Source: Rothia uropygialis
GTDB lineage: Bacteria; Actinomycetota; Actinomycetes; Actinomycetales; Micrococcaceae
Assembly: GCF_004137765.1 (NCBI RefSeq)
Contig: NZ_NOIS01000005.1
Coordinates: 1 to 64,000, forward strand
Length of the DNA: 64,000 nucleotides
Reading direction: 5' to 3'
In this document: positions 28,201 through 37,269 of the stretch, piece after piece
Layout of the letters: each line of letters opens with the position of its first letter
Position numbering within the stretch: position 1 is the first letter of the stretch
Made by a program: the position numbers and the translations under genes
The notes under the pieces: generated by a model
The model's input: only the letters and a program-made list of their open reading frames with translations
Databases searched by the model: none
What the model was told of the DNA's origin: nothing

Positions 28201-29328
28201 CTAGCTCGCTGTGCTTCTAGGGGCGCGATGCTTTTCGACGTGTTTGTCCAGACTATCGAGAAAAGCGGTGGTCTCTTCCTCCGTACCCGCGGTGACTCGC
28301 AGATGCCCGGCAATGCCAACGTCCCTGATCAGCACGCCGTCTTCCAGGAGATCCTTCCACAGGCCGTGACTGTCGCGGACTCCCCCGAAGAAAACGAAAT
28401 TCGAGTCCGACGAGGCCGGTGTCAGACCCAGACGCCGCAGATGATCGACGATCCGATCCCGCTGAGCCTTAATGTTCTCGACGTTGGCCAGCAGTTGCCC
28501 ACGATGGCGCAAAGCCGCGAGTGCAGTTGCCTGCGTTATCGCCGAGAGATGATAAGGGAGCCTCACGAGCATGATGGCATCGACCACGCTCGGATCCGCA
28601 GCGAAATAGCCGAGACGGGCACCGGCGAAGGCAAACGCCTTGCTCATGGTGCGCGTCACGATGAGTCGCTGTCGCCCCGGCAAAAGGGTCAGAGCGGTCC
28701 GTCGCGGATCACGGGCGAACTCCGCATAGGCCTCGTCAACAACGACGATGCCGTTGAACGACGACGCAGCCTCGTAGACGGCCTCGACGACGTCGAGATC
28801 GAGGCCGGTACCCGTCGGATTGTTGGGAGAGCACAAAATGGTGACCTCTGGCCGAGCTTCTGCGACTTGCCGTGCGGCAGACTCGGCGGTGAGGGAGAAA
28901 TCATCGGCGCGCTCACCCTCAATGAACGCGGTATTCGTACCAGATGCCAAGAGCGGATACATCGAGTAGGTCGGCACGAAGCTCATCACGCTCCTGCCGG
29001 GACCACCGAATACCTGCAGGATTTGCTGAAGAATCTCATTCGAGCCGTTGGCAGCCCACAGATTCTCCATACGCAATTCGTGGCCCAGAAACGCGGCGAG
29101 TTCGGAGCGGAGCTCGACGAAGTCGCGGTCAGGATATCGGTTGAGGGTCTTTGCGGCCTCCCTGACACCATCCGTAATGGCGTCGACCACTTCCACAGGC
29201 ACGGGATGCGTATTTTCATTGACGTTCAAGGCATAAGGAACCTCGAGCATGGGGGCCCCATAGGGTGATCGACCCCTGAGGTCGTCCCGAAGGGGCAGGC
29301 TATTCAACGCATCCAATGAATCAGTCAC
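28201..29328 (-). CDS. hisC: histidinol-phosphate aminotransferase
   Basis: PLP enzyme converting imidazole acetol phosphate and glutamate to histidinol phosphate. The 375-residue protein has the aspartate aminotransferase fold: LNVNENTHPVP, the ANGSNEILQQI loop, LCSPNNPTGTG, VDEAYAEF, and the PLP lysine in TRTMSKAFAFAG. It starts with GTG 29328, preceded by GAGGG. It is only 23 bases after the LysM gene, and no hisD lies before it although hisD usually heads this operon in actinobacteria. Confidence 0.96.
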   Translation of the reverse strand: MTDSLDALNSLPLRDDLRGRSPYGAPMLEVPYALNVNENTHPVPVEVVDAITDGVREAAKTLNRYPDRDFVELRSELAAFLGHELRMENLWAANGSNEILQQILQVFGGPGRSVMSFVPTYSMYPLLASGTNTAFIEGERADDFSLTAESAARQVAEARPEVTILCSPNNPTGTGLDLDVVEAVYEAASSFNGIVVVDEAYAEFARDPRRTALTLLPGRQRLIVTRTMSKAFAFAGARLGYFAADPSVVDAIMLVRLPYHLSAITQATALAALRHRGQLLANVENIKAQRDRIVDHLRRLGLTPASSDSNFVFFGGVRDSHGLWKDLLEDGVLIRDVGIAGHLRVTAGTEEETTAFLDSLDKHVEKHRAPRSTAS

Positions 29329-29351
29329 ACCCTCATCTTAAGGACCGCAGA

Positions 29352-29744
29352 TCATCCCTTGGAAATCACCGGCACAATAAGACGCTGTCCGGGAGTAACG
29401 CGGCCGCTCGAAAGATCGTTCAAGTCATTGATCTTCGCGATTGATTCCCTGGTGTCCCCTTTGGGATCCACATCCCGAGCAATATCCCACAAAGTGTCAC
29501 CACTGCCGACCGTGACGGTCCTCGTCACGACCCCCGCACTCTCGGTACCGGCATTGGCCGTACCCGCAGCGAAAAACATCATCAAAAGCGCTGCTGCAAT
29601 GATCACGCTCGAGAGAAGCGGCAAACCGAAGAGCACAAAACGGCCACGGCGGGTCAGGGTTATCGACGAGCTCCGCGGCAACGTATCTTCTGGTCGGCGG
29701 ATCCACTCCGCGTCGCGGTGCTTGAGGGACAGAACGGTGCGCAT
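29352..29744 (-). CDS. LysM-domain protein, probable SOS cell-division inhibitor (YneA/DivS-like)
   Basis: A 130-residue protein with a basic cytoplasmic N-terminus, one transmembrane helix (about 36-60), and an extracytoplasmic LysM domain: VTVGSGDTLWDIARDVDPKG to GQRLIVPVI. Membrane-bound LysM proteins divergent from lexA act as SOS-induced division inhibitors (YneA in Bacillus, DivS in Corynebacterium, by position and layout rather than strong sequence match). LexA boxes lie directly upstream. ATG 29744 has AAGGA before it. Its stop is 23 bases from hisC without a terminator. Confidence 0.85.
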   Translation of the reverse strand: MRTVLSLKHRDAEWIRRPEDTLPRSSSITLTRRGRFVLFGLPLLSSVIIAAALLMMFFAAGTANAGTESAGVVTRTVTVGSGDTLWDIARDVDPKGDTRESIAKINDLNDLSSGRVTPGQRLIVPVISKG

Positions 29745-29782
29745 CAGATGCTTCCTTCATGTTGAGCGAGAGTGAATGATAA

Positions 29783-29861
29783 TCGAACACGTGTTCGAGT
29801 TCGTACATCTGTTCTACCAAACTATTCGAACACTGTCGAGAAAAATAGAACACATGTTTGA
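29783..29861. promoter_or_regulatory. cluster of LexA (SOS) boxes between lysM gene and lexA
   Basis: Three 16-base matches to TCGAAC-N4-GTTCGA: 29783-29798 (TCGAACACGTGTTCGA, perfect palindrome), 29801-29816 (TCGTACATCTGTTCTA, 10 of 12) and 29846-29861 (TAGAACACATGTTTGA, 10 of 12). A partial TCGAAC-N3-GTCGAG lies at 29826-29840. The first two are nearest to the LysM gene; the third overlaps the lexA -35. Confidence 0.9.
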
Positions 29862-29886
29862 TTTGCCACCTTTACTGGCCTAGCCT
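29858..29886 (+). promoter_or_regulatory. lexA promoter
   Basis: TTGATT (29858-29863), 17-base spacer, TAGCCT (29881-29886). The -35 overlaps the third LexA box, which fits autoregulation. The 5' untranslated region would be about 140 bases. Confidence 0.55.
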
Positions 29887-30032
29887 GGGAGGTAACACGT
29901 CGGCTCGACCGGCTGGATGACACGCTTCTTTCTCTTCCTGAGATTCAGGGCTCAGCGGCTTTCTCTTCCGGTCGTAGTCCTAGTACACACAGGGCGACTG
30001 ACAACTTAAGCTCCCCAGGGAAGGACAAACCG

Positions 30033-30761
30033 GTGGCCACCCAGCTTCCTCAACAGGCCAAGCCGCTTACCCCGCGTCAGCGCAAGATCCTCGAGGCCAT
30101 TGCCTCATCCATCGCGACGCACGGGTACCCTCCGTCCATGCGGGAAATCGGTGACATCGTCGGCCTGTCGAGTCTGTCCAGCGTGACTCATCAGCTCTCC
30201 CGTCTGGAGAGCCTGGGCCTGATACGCCGAGACCCCAAGCGTCCGCGGGCCATAGAAGTCCTCTGCGACATGCCTCTGGGCGAGGAAGCCCCCAGCGCCC
30301 CCGCTCCGAACGGGCAGGCCAAGCGGGCACCCGGCAACGATGACCAGAAGGTTGTCCAGCTGTTCCCAGAGAATGACGCCGAAGGTTCCACGGCTCAGGT
30401 TCCCCTGGTCGGAAGGATCGCTGCCGGTGTTCCGATTACCGCCGATCAGCATGTCGAAGACGTCGTCGCACTCCCCCGTCAATTGGTTGGGCAGGGCCAG
30501 TTGTTCATGCTCGAAGTCCGAGGCGACTCCATGGTCGAGGCGGCAATTTGCGATGGAGATTGGGTTGTCGTTCGGCAGCAGAACAACGCTGAGAACGGCG
30601 ATATCGTTGCCGCGTTGCTCGACGAAGAAGCAACCGTCAAGACATTCCGCCAACGGGACGGCCACACCTGGCTGTTGCCGCAGAATCGCCAGTACGAACC
30701 AATTCTCGGTGACCACGCAACCATCATGGGCAAGGTTGTTTCGGTACTTCGTTCCGTCTGA
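30033..30761 (+). CDS. lexA: LexA repressor
   Basis: SOS master repressor that self-cleaves when RecA filaments form. The 242-residue protein has a winged-helix DNA-binding domain (about 11-76, [28 protein letters not shown]), a linker rich in Ala/Pro, the Ala131-Gly132 cleavage site in VGRIAAGVP, and the Ser166/Lys203 catalytic pair in RGDSMVEA and ATVKTF. The start is GTG 30033 after AAGGAC. It ends before a 14-bp hairpin terminator. Confidence 0.98.
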   Translation: MATQLPQQAKPLTPRQRKILEAIASSIATHGYPPSMREIGDIVGLSSLSSVTHQLSRLESLGLIRRDPKRPRAIEVLCDMPLGEEAPSAPAPNGQAKRAPGNDDQKVVQLFPENDAEGSTAQVPLVGRIAAGVPITADQHVEDVVALPRQLVGQGQLFMLEVRGDSMVEAAICDGDWVVVRQQNNAENGDIVAALLDEEATVKTFRQRDGHTWLLPQNRQYEPILGDHATIMGKVVSVLRSV

Positions 30762-30780
30762 GCGATCACCGTCGCATCGA

Positions 30781-30819
30781 AAAAGCGCTTCAGTTGCACC
30801 CGAGGACTGAAGCGCTTTT
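30781..30819. terminator. bidirectional terminator between lexA and the helicase
   Basis: Arms 30781-30794 and 30806-30819 (AAAAGCGCTTCAGT / ACTGAAGCGCTTTT) form a perfect 14-bp stem with an 11-base loop, with A and T tracts at the outer ends for both directions. Confidence 0.9.
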
Positions 30820-30861
30820 CGCGTTTGCCTTGCAACTCCGGAGCCGAAGCGAGCCCGGAGG

Positions 30862-32901
30862 CTAGTGCGCCGAAAGCCTTCTCAAGGCGGCAGTGACGGT
30901 GGGCAGTTTGTCGGTCGTCCAAAGCGGTGGAAGCGCGCTGCGCAAGAATCCACCGTACCGGGCCGTCGCCAACCGGGAATCCAACACCGCGACCACGCCT
31001 CGATCGTCGTGAGCGCGGATCAACCGCCCTGTCCCCTGAGCGAGCCGGATTGCTGCGTGATAAGCGGAAATCGCCATGAAACCATTTCCTCCCGACTGGC
31101 TCACCGCGCGTGTGCGTGCGGAGGACAATGGATCGTCCGGGCGCGGGAACGGGATTCGGTCGATCATGACCAAGCGACAGGACTGGCCCGGAACGTCTAC
31201 CCCTTGCCACAGACTCATGGTCCCGAAGAGGCACGTGTCTGCGTCTTCCGTGAACTCCTTGACCAAACCTCGGAGGGAGGACTCCCCCTGCACCAAAATA
31301 GTCAAATTCGAATTGTTCCGAACGTATTCTGCCGCCTGTTCTGCGCCTCTTTTGGAGGAAAACAGGCCCAAAGCTCCGCCTCCCGAGGCTTCGACCAGTT
31401 GGAGGATTCGTTCCAACTGCTCTTCGGAGACACCCCGACCCGGTTTGGGCAAGTCCGAAGCGAGATACAGCATCCCCTGCTTGGGATATTCGAACGGCGA
31501 GCCCACGTCCAGCCCTTCCCACGTGGGCGCTTTCTCTCCCTTGAGCCCGAGCGATCCCGCCACCGAGTCGAAAGAATGACCGATGGACAGTGTCGCCGAG
31601 GTCAATATGACTGTCCGATCTTGGAACAACCCTTCCCGGAGCCGTGAAGCTACGGAAAGCGGGGCAACGTTAATCGTCGCAGGGTCGGTATCGGCCGCCG
31701 CGACATAGCCCCGTCCGGGCTCCCAACCGCCGACGCGGCTGATCCAGACGACCTCGTATTTGCCGTCTGCTCCCAGAGTTCTTTCCGCCAGCTCGAGAAC
31801 TTCGGTCAACCGGGCTCGGGCCATTTGTCGCCCGGCGTCCGAGTCCTTGCCGTCCGGTTTGGTGTCCGACAACGCGGCACGGCTGGCGTCTCGCACGAGT
31901 TCCATGGCTCGTTGCAAGTCCGGTGTCAAACCGTGAGGCATGAGCTCGGCAGGCTTACCGGTACATGCTGCCTCCAGGGCCTCGGCGGCAGAATTGAGTG
32001 GTTCATGTGCGGCACTCGTATTTTTCCTGATCGCCCGGGCGGCGGACCGAACCATGACGGGTGAAATGGCCCCCGTCACCGCGCCGGTCACTCGGTCCAC
32101 GAGCTCATGTGCCTCATCGACGATCACCGTGTCGTGCTCGGGAAGAACCCCTATTCCCTCGAATGCGTTAATGGCCAGGAGAGCGTGATTCGTGATGACG
32201 ACGTCAGCTTCCCCCGCCTTTTGCCGGGCAAGCTCGGAAAAGCACTCCTCGACGAGCGGGCATTTCCGCCCCAAGCATTCCGATGCGGTGACCGAGACCT
32301 GGCGCCAGGCCTTGTCACTCACACCGGGCAACAGCTCATCTCGGTCGCCGGTATCGCTTGTTTCCGCCCAGGAGCGCAGACGCACGACCTCTTCCGCGAG
32401 GCCCGAACTGGATTGATCAGGATGACCCGAGGCAGATGCCCCTTCGGAGTTCAGAGAGAAGAGCGAATTGGGGTCTTCCTCGTCCGGGTATCCCCCCTCG
32501 AGCTTGTGAAGGCAGACGTAATTGTTCCGCCCCTTCAGCAGGGCGACGTCGACCGGGCGTTCGAGCTGATCACTCAGAGCCTCGAGCAGCCGCGGCATAT
32601 CCCGGTTCACAATCTGGGACTGGAGAGCGAGGGTCGCCGTGGCCACCACGATGGGCGATTCGGCGTCTATCGAACGCCGGATCGCGGGCACCAGATATGC
32701 CAAGGACTTACCCGTACCCGTGCCGGCCTGAACCAGGAGATGCTTGTTCATCTCCAGGGCCTGGGCCACGTGGGCAGCCATGAGCCTCTGCCCATCCCGC
32801 CTTTGCCCACCGGATCTCTCCACGGCCGTGTCCAGTAGTTCCAGCGCGTCCTTTGCTCCGGGCAGAGTCTCTGGCTCATCGCCCCTCAGCGCAGCGTCCA
32901 T
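30862..32901 (-). CDS. dinG: DinG-family ATP-dependent DNA helicase
   Basis: Iron-sulfur superfamily 2 helicase of the XPD/DinG group. The 679-residue protein has the Q-like region and Walker A QAGTGTGKSLAYLVP near residue 58, four likely cluster cysteines (NNYVC; CLGRKCPLVEEC), the DEAHELVD box, and motif VI ATGRLIRAHDD-like sequence (GTGRLIRAHDDRGV). It is next to lexA, but no LexA box was seen before it. hflX lies 27 bases upstream in the same direction, so the two may be co-transcribed. Confidence 0.9.
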   Translation of the reverse strand: MDAALRGDEPETLPGAKDALELLDTAVERSGGQRRDGQRLMAAHVAQALEMNKHLLVQAGTGTGKSLAYLVPAIRRSIDAESPIVVATATLALQSQIVNRDMPRLLEALSDQLERPVDVALLKGRNNYVCLHKLEGGYPDEEDPNSLFSLNSEGASASGHPDQSSSGLAEEVVRLRSWAETSDTGDRDELLPGVSDKAWRQVSVTASECLGRKCPLVEECFSELARQKAGEADVVITNHALLAINAFEGIGVLPEHDTVIVDEAHELVDRVTGAVTGAISPVMVRSAARAIRKNTSAAHEPLNSAAEALEAACTGKPAELMPHGLTPDLQRAMELVRDASRAALSDTKPDGKDSDAGRQMARARLTEVLELAERTLGADGKYEVVWISRVGGWEPGRGYVAAADTDPATINVAPLSVASRLREGLFQDRTVILTSATLSIGHSFDSVAGSLGLKGEKAPTWEGLDVGSPFEYPKQGMLYLASDLPKPGRGVSEEQLERILQLVEASGGGALGLFSSKRGAEQAAEYVRNNSNLTILVQGESSLRGLVKEFTEDADTCLFGTMSLWQGVDVPGQSCRLVMIDRIPFPRPDDPLSSARTRAVSQSGGNGFMAISAYHAAIRLAQGTGRLIRAHDDRGVVAVLDSRLATARYGGFLRSALPPLWTTDKLPTVTAALRRLSAH

Positions 32902-32928
32902 GTGCGTTTCCCTCCGCGCTCAGGCGTC

Positions 32929-34476
32929 CTAGACCGTGTACTCGTGCAGTTCGGATGCCATATCCGGCCTCACCAGGACCGACATCCTCGTCCCGTTTTC
33001 TTCGAATTCGGTCGAGAGTATCTCGGCATCCCAGGAGTGCAGACGAGAGACGATTTCGCCATGCGTATAGGGCACCAGAATGTCCAGCCGCACGTCCGGC
33101 CGCGGGATGGTTTCCGAGATGAGCTGCTTGAGCTCTTCGATTCCGGCTCCTGTCCGCGCCGAAACCACGGCGTGCCGCGGTTCGCGTTGGCGCAAACGCT
33201 CGATGACGTACGGGTCTGCGGCGTCGGCCTTATTGAGGACGATGATCTCCGGCACGTCGCGGGCGTCTACGTCGGCCAGAACTTCGCGCACTGCGCGGAT
33301 CTGCCCTTCCGGTTCCGGGTGCGATACATCGACGACGTGCAGGACCACGTCAGCATCGGCGACTTCTTCAAGTGTCGAGCGAAAGGCCTCGACCAATTGG
33401 GTCGGCAGAGAGCGAACGAACCCCACGGTATCCGAGAGCGTATACCCGATGCCGTCCGGTGTTTCCGCTTTGCGAACCGTGGGATCCAAGGTTGCGAACA
33501 GCGCGTTTTCGACGAGAACGCCCGCATCCGTCAGCCGGTTGAGCAACGACGATTTGCCGGCGTTGGTATAACCGGCGATCGCAACGGACGGAACGTGGTT
33601 GCGACGTCGGTTGAGTCGTTTGGTCTCGCGCGCCGGCTTCATTGCCGCGATTTCGCGACGCAATTTTGCCATGCGTGTGCGGATACGACGTCGGTCCAAC
33701 TCGATCTTGGTTTCGCCTGGCCCACGGGAACCAATGCCTTCACCCCCGGCAGCCCGGCCACCGGCCTGACGGGACATTGACTCGCCCCAGCCGCGCAAAC
33801 GCGGCAACAGGTATTCCAGCTGTGCCAATTCGACCTGGGCCTTACCTTCACGCGATTTGGCGTGCTGCGCAAAGATATCCAGGATCAACGACGTGCGGTC
33901 GATGACCTTGATCTTGACGATGTCTTCCAAAGCGCGTCGCTGCGACGGCGCCAATTCGGAGTCGACGATCACGGTGTCGGCGCCGGTCGAGTTCACGATT
34001 TCACGGAGTTCCTGAGCTTTTCCGGATCCCAAGAAGGTTCCGGGATCCGGTTTGAGACGCCGTTGGACCAAGCCATCCAGCACTTCCGAACCTGCCGTCT
34101 CCGCGAGAGCCGCCAATTCGCGCAAAGAATCCTCGGCTTCGGTTTGCGTTCCTTCCGACCAAATACCTGCAAGAACCACGCGTTCGAGTCGCAACTGGCG
34201 GTATTCGACTTCGGTGACGTCCTCGAGCTCGGTCGAAAGCCCCTGGACGCGTCGAAGCGCGCGGCGTTCTTCGAGTTCTTGTTGGTCCCCGTCGGCGTCG
34301 GTGTGCTGTGTATTGTCTTCCGACAGCTCACGGGCCTTGCGGTCGAGGATCGACTGCTCGTGTTCCTCCTCAGGGGAGAATCGTCCGAGCACTCGGTCCA
34401 CCGTAGCCCGCAGCTGGGCATCGCTCGGCTGTGAGCCGCCCTGCTCGTCGGGCCCGGTTGTTTCGTTCTGGGGCAT
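32929..34476 (-). CDS. hflX: GTPase HflX, ribosome-splitting factor
   Basis: Binds the 50S subunit and splits stalled ribosomes under stress. After an acidic N-terminal tail (about 1-75), the 515-residue protein has the HflX subdomain with PDPGTFLGSGKAQEL and GGRAAGGEGIGSRGPGETK, then the GTPase core with G1 GYTNAGKSS, G3 DTVGFVRSLP, G4 NKAD and the C-terminal sheet. ATG 34476 has AAAGG five bases before it; the frame is open to 34626 without homology. HflX is a ClgR target in Corynebacterium; clgR is in this window. Confidence 0.96.
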   Translation of the reverse strand: MPQNETTGPDEQGGSQPSDAQLRATVDRVLGRFSPEEEHEQSILDRKARELSEDNTQHTDADGDQQELEERRALRRVQGLSTELEDVTEVEYRQLRLERVVLAGIWSEGTQTEAEDSLRELAALAETAGSEVLDGLVQRRLKPDPGTFLGSGKAQELREIVNSTGADTVIVDSELAPSQRRALEDIVKIKVIDRTSLILDIFAQHAKSREGKAQVELAQLEYLLPRLRGWGESMSRQAGGRAAGGEGIGSRGPGETKIELDRRRIRTRMAKLRREIAAMKPARETKRLNRRRNHVPSVAIAGYTNAGKSSLLNRLTDAGVLVENALFATLDPTVRKAETPDGIGYTLSDTVGFVRSLPTQLVEAFRSTLEEVADADVVLHVVDVSHPEPEGQIRAVREVLADVDARDVPEIIVLNKADAADPYVIERLRQREPRHAVVSARTGAGIEELKQLISETIPRPDVRLDILVPYTHGEIVSRLHSWDAEILSTEFEENGTRMSVLVRPDMASELHEYTV

Positions 34477-34493
34477 AGTGCCTTTCTTCTGAT

Positions 34494-34515
34494 GTCGTGG
34501 GGCTACCCCCACGAC
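34494..34515 (-). other. hairpin just before the hflX ribosome site
   Basis: GTCGTGGGG and CCCCACGAC arms (34494-34502, 34507-34515) form a 9-bp stem about 18 bases before hflX ATG. It could modulate hflX translation. No T tract follows. Confidence 0.4.
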
Positions 34516-34649
34516 GCGGTATTCGATGATTCTATCTGGGCCGCGATGCGGCGGTCGCCTCATCCGGCCAATGTGTGGAGAAGAACTCGGCCGCGTCCTC
34601 GACGTCGGAGACCCCCAGGGGCACACACGATGCCGTAAAATCGCTCACC

Positions 34650-35270
34650 ATGGCTGAGCACTACTTTTCTTCGCATGCCGAAGGCGATCTGCAGACCCGT
34701 CCCCTGAGCGTCGAGCTCGACGGTGTGAGGCGCGAGCTGGTGACAGCTTCGGGCGTCTTCAGTCCCAAAGGGCTCGACAAAGGAACTGCAGTCCTCTTTA
34801 AAGAAGTCCCTCAGCCCTCAGGAAATTCCCTCTTGGACATCGGTTGTGGCTGGGGACCCATCACCTTGACGATGGCTCTCAGGAACCCTCTCGCGAAGGT
34901 GACGGCAATCGACGTCAATCAGCGGAGCCTGGAGCTGACACGGCGTAACGCCGCCGCATTGGGCATCGAAACCATTTCCACTGCTCTGCCGGAAGAGGTC
35001 GATCCCGAATTGACCTTCGATACCATCTGGTCGAACCCTCCGATCCGGGTCGGCAAGGAGGTCCTCCACAATATTCTGCTGACCTGGCTCCCCAGGCTGG
35101 CACCTGGCGGTTCCGCCTACTTGGTGGTTCAGAAGAACCTCGGGGCAGACTCGTTGGTTCCGTGGATCGACGAGCACTTGGGCCAAGGCTTCAACGTCGG
35201 CCGATACGCGACGTCGAAGGGCTTCCGCGTGATCGAAGTTCTACGTCAAATCCCGACGCGGACTAGTTGA
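34650..35270 (+). CDS. RsmC-type class I SAM-dependent methyltransferase
   Basis: A 206-residue methyltransferase equal to the C-terminal catalytic half of RsmC/RlmG: HYFSSHAEGD, FSPKGLDKGTAVLF, the SAM loop LLDIGCGWGPITLTMA near residues 60-75, and the N-P-P-[FI] catalytic motif SNPPIRVG. NPP motifs act on exocyclic amines of guanine, so an rRNA m2G role is likely, as for 16S G1207. ATG 34650 is chosen; the frame is open to 34575. It is divergent from hflX and overlaps the dapF 3' end by eight bases. Confidence 0.88.
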   Translation: MAEHYFSSHAEGDLQTRPLSVELDGVRRELVTASGVFSPKGLDKGTAVLFKEVPQPSGNSLLDIGCGWGPITLTMALRNPLAKVTAIDVNQRSLELTRRNAAALGIETISTALPEEVDPELTFDTIWSNPPIRVGKEVLHNILLTWLPRLAPGGSAYLVVQKNLGADSLVPWIDEHLGQGFNVGRYATSKGFRVIEVLRQIPTRTS

Positions 35271-36273
35271 GAACCACTTTCCCTACCAGGACCGCAGGAC
35301 CCGAGAGCACAACGTGCTCGAGATCATCCTGCCCCAAGACGAACGTCGTTCCCACGGCCCCTCCCGGGACCTCGACCACCCACTCGTCGGGAGCGTCATC
35401 GCCTGCCCAGAAACGTGTTGCTGCGGCGGCCGCGCACGCTCCCGTGCCACAGGACTGGGTCTCCCCGACTCCGCGTTCATGAACCCTCATGGCAATCCGT
35501 CCGATGGTCTCGTGTTCTTCCGAATCCATGGGAACCACAAATTCCACATTGGTTCCGTCCGCCGGCGTCGGCCTCACCGTCGGAGCCGATTCCAATCCCA
35601 ATTTTTCCAGCTTTTCTTCCCCGGCGAGGGCCACCACAGTGTGCGGATTCCCCATGGTGATGGACACTCCGGGACGAGGGGTCCTCAGGCCGCGCGCCGT
35701 CACGAGGCAATCAGAACCGGAATCCCGGGCCTCATCACCATTGATGAATCCCCACGGACCCATATCGACCGCGTAGCCGGAATCGATCTTGGCGACGGTT
35801 TTGGGTCCGCCCCGCGTACCGATGGTCAGGGTCTGACCTTCCTCGAGGGTCACGAGACCCTCATGAATCAGGTAGTGGACGAAGACGCGCACCCCGTTGC
35901 CGCACATTTCCGACACAGAACCATCCGCGTTGCGATAGTCCATGAACCATTCGGCCCGAGGAGCAAGATCAAGAAGATTCCTCCCCTCCACGAGCCGTTC
36001 CGACCGGATCGCCCGGATCAGACCGTCGGCCCCGATACCAAGGTGCCTATCGCAGACTGATGCGACCAGTGCGTCATCCAGTTCAAGCTGTCCGTCCGTA
36101 TCGGTCAGCAACACGAAGTCGTTGCCCGTTCCGTGGCCTTTCGTCAAGGTGATCCCGGCAAACTCACCCCATGATGGTTCGCTGGCCGCTTCTGAGGATT
36201 CGGCAGCAGGCGTTGAGTTATCGAGGGTCGTCTCGGTGGGCTCGGGCGCATCGGTTCGTTGAGAAGTCACCAC
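35263..36273 (-). CDS. dapF: diaminopimelate epimerase
   Basis: PLP-independent racemase interconverting LL- and meso-diaminopimelate for lysine and peptidoglycan. The 336-residue protein has the two catalytic cysteines in EMCGNGVR and QSCGTGACAA, GTGNDFV, and TMGNPHTVV. An extra ~37-residue Thr/Ser/Glu-rich N-terminus precedes the usual start region (ITLTKGHGTGNDF). GTG 36273 has GAGGG eight bases before it, just after the miaA stop. dapA and dapB lie 14 kb away in this window. Confidence 0.95.
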   Translation of the reverse strand: MVTSQRTDAPEPTETTLDNSTPAAESSEAASEPSWGEFAGITLTKGHGTGNDFVLLTDTDGQLELDDALVASVCDRHLGIGADGLIRAIRSERLVEGRNLLDLAPRAEWFMDYRNADGSVSEMCGNGVRVFVHYLIHEGLVTLEEGQTLTIGTRGGPKTVAKIDSGYAVDMGPWGFINGDEARDSGSDCLVTARGLRTPRPGVSITMGNPHTVVALAGEEKLEKLGLESAPTVRPTPADGTNVEFVVPMDSEEHETIGRIAMRVHERGVGETQSCGTGACAAAAATRFWAGDDAPDEWVVEVPGGAVGTTFVLGQDDLEHVVLSGPAVLVGKVVLN

Positions 36274-36279
36274 ACCAGT

Positions 36280-37269
36280 TTAACCCTCGGCGGCTCGGCG
36301 GAACAGCTCGACGGAGCGGTTCACGTTATCGGTGAAAAGTTCCGTGAAATTCAGCCAATGAATCCGGGGGTCGGCACGGAACCAGGTGGTCTGTCGCCTC
36401 GCGAATTGCCTCGTCGCTACGATGGTTTCCTCGATCGCCTCGTCGAGGCTTTTCTCCCCGTCGAGAACCTGAATGATTTGTGCGTAGCCTAGGGCGCGTG
36501 AGGCGGTCCTGCCGTCCCGCAGTCCTTCTCCGTCCAGGCGTTCGACTTCATCGACAAAACCCCGGTCGACCATCGTGTGCACACGAGCAGCCAAGCGGTC
36601 GTGGAGTACGGCCCGGTCGCCATCGAGACCGATCTGCAGGGCTGGTTGAATGTACTCGCGGCGGGGCATGTACGACGAAAAACGCCGACCGGTGACCTCC
36701 TGGACCTCCAGCGCACGGATCAGTCGTCGGTCGTCCTTGATCCGAGGAGCCGATTCAGGATCAACTTCCTTCAAGCGATCGAGCAGTGCTCCTCGACCGC
36801 GATCCGCGAGATCGTTTTCCAACCGTCGACGCACGGAAGGATCCGTTCCCGGAAATTCGAGCACGTCGAGAGCGGCACGAACATAGAGCCCCGAACCGCC
36901 GACAAGGATCGGGACACGACCCCGGCCCCGGATGTCGTCGAATTGGTTTCGAGCCGCGGTTTGAAAGTCGGCAACCGAGGCTTCGTCGCGCACCTCCAGA
37001 ATGTCCAGGAGGTGATGCGGGATTCCCCCACGCTCGTCAATCGGCAATTTGGCGGTACCGATGTCCATGCCTCGATAAAACTGCATCGAATCCGCATTGA
37101 CGATTTCGCCGTCGACGGCACGGGCCAGAGCGACCGCGAGATCGGACTTTCCAGTGCCTGTGGGCCCGACCACGGCCACGATCGGGCTCGCGGGCCTCGA
37201 CCATGCGGTGTCCAATTCGGAGCCGACGGCTGGTTCAGCGGCCTCGTGCCCTAGGGGACGATCCACCAC
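36280..37269 (-). CDS. miaA: tRNA dimethylallyltransferase
   Basis: Adds the isopentenyl group to A37 of tRNAs reading U-starting codons. The 329-residue protein has the P-loop [17 protein letters not shown] near residue 33, [17 protein letters not shown], and the [11 protein letters not shown] motif. GTG 37269 overlaps the miaB TAG by one base (TAGTG) with no ribosome site, so translation depends on miaB. It feeds i6A37 to MiaB, the adjacent partner. Confidence 0.96.
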   Translation of the reverse strand: MVDRPLGHEAAEPAVGSELDTAWSRPASPIVAVVGPTGTGKSDLAVALARAVDGEIVNADSMQFYRGMDIGTAKLPIDERGGIPHHLLDILEVRDEASVADFQTAARNQFDDIRGRGRVPILVGGSGLYVRAALDVLEFPGTDPSVRRRLENDLADRGRGALLDRLKEVDPESAPRIKDDRRLIRALEVQEVTGRRFSSYMPRREYIQPALQIGLDGDRAVLHDRLAARVHTMVDRGFVDEVERLDGEGLRDGRTASRALGYAQIIQVLDGEKSLDEAIEETIVATRQFARRQTTWFRADPRIHWLNFTELFTDNVNRSVELFRRAAEG

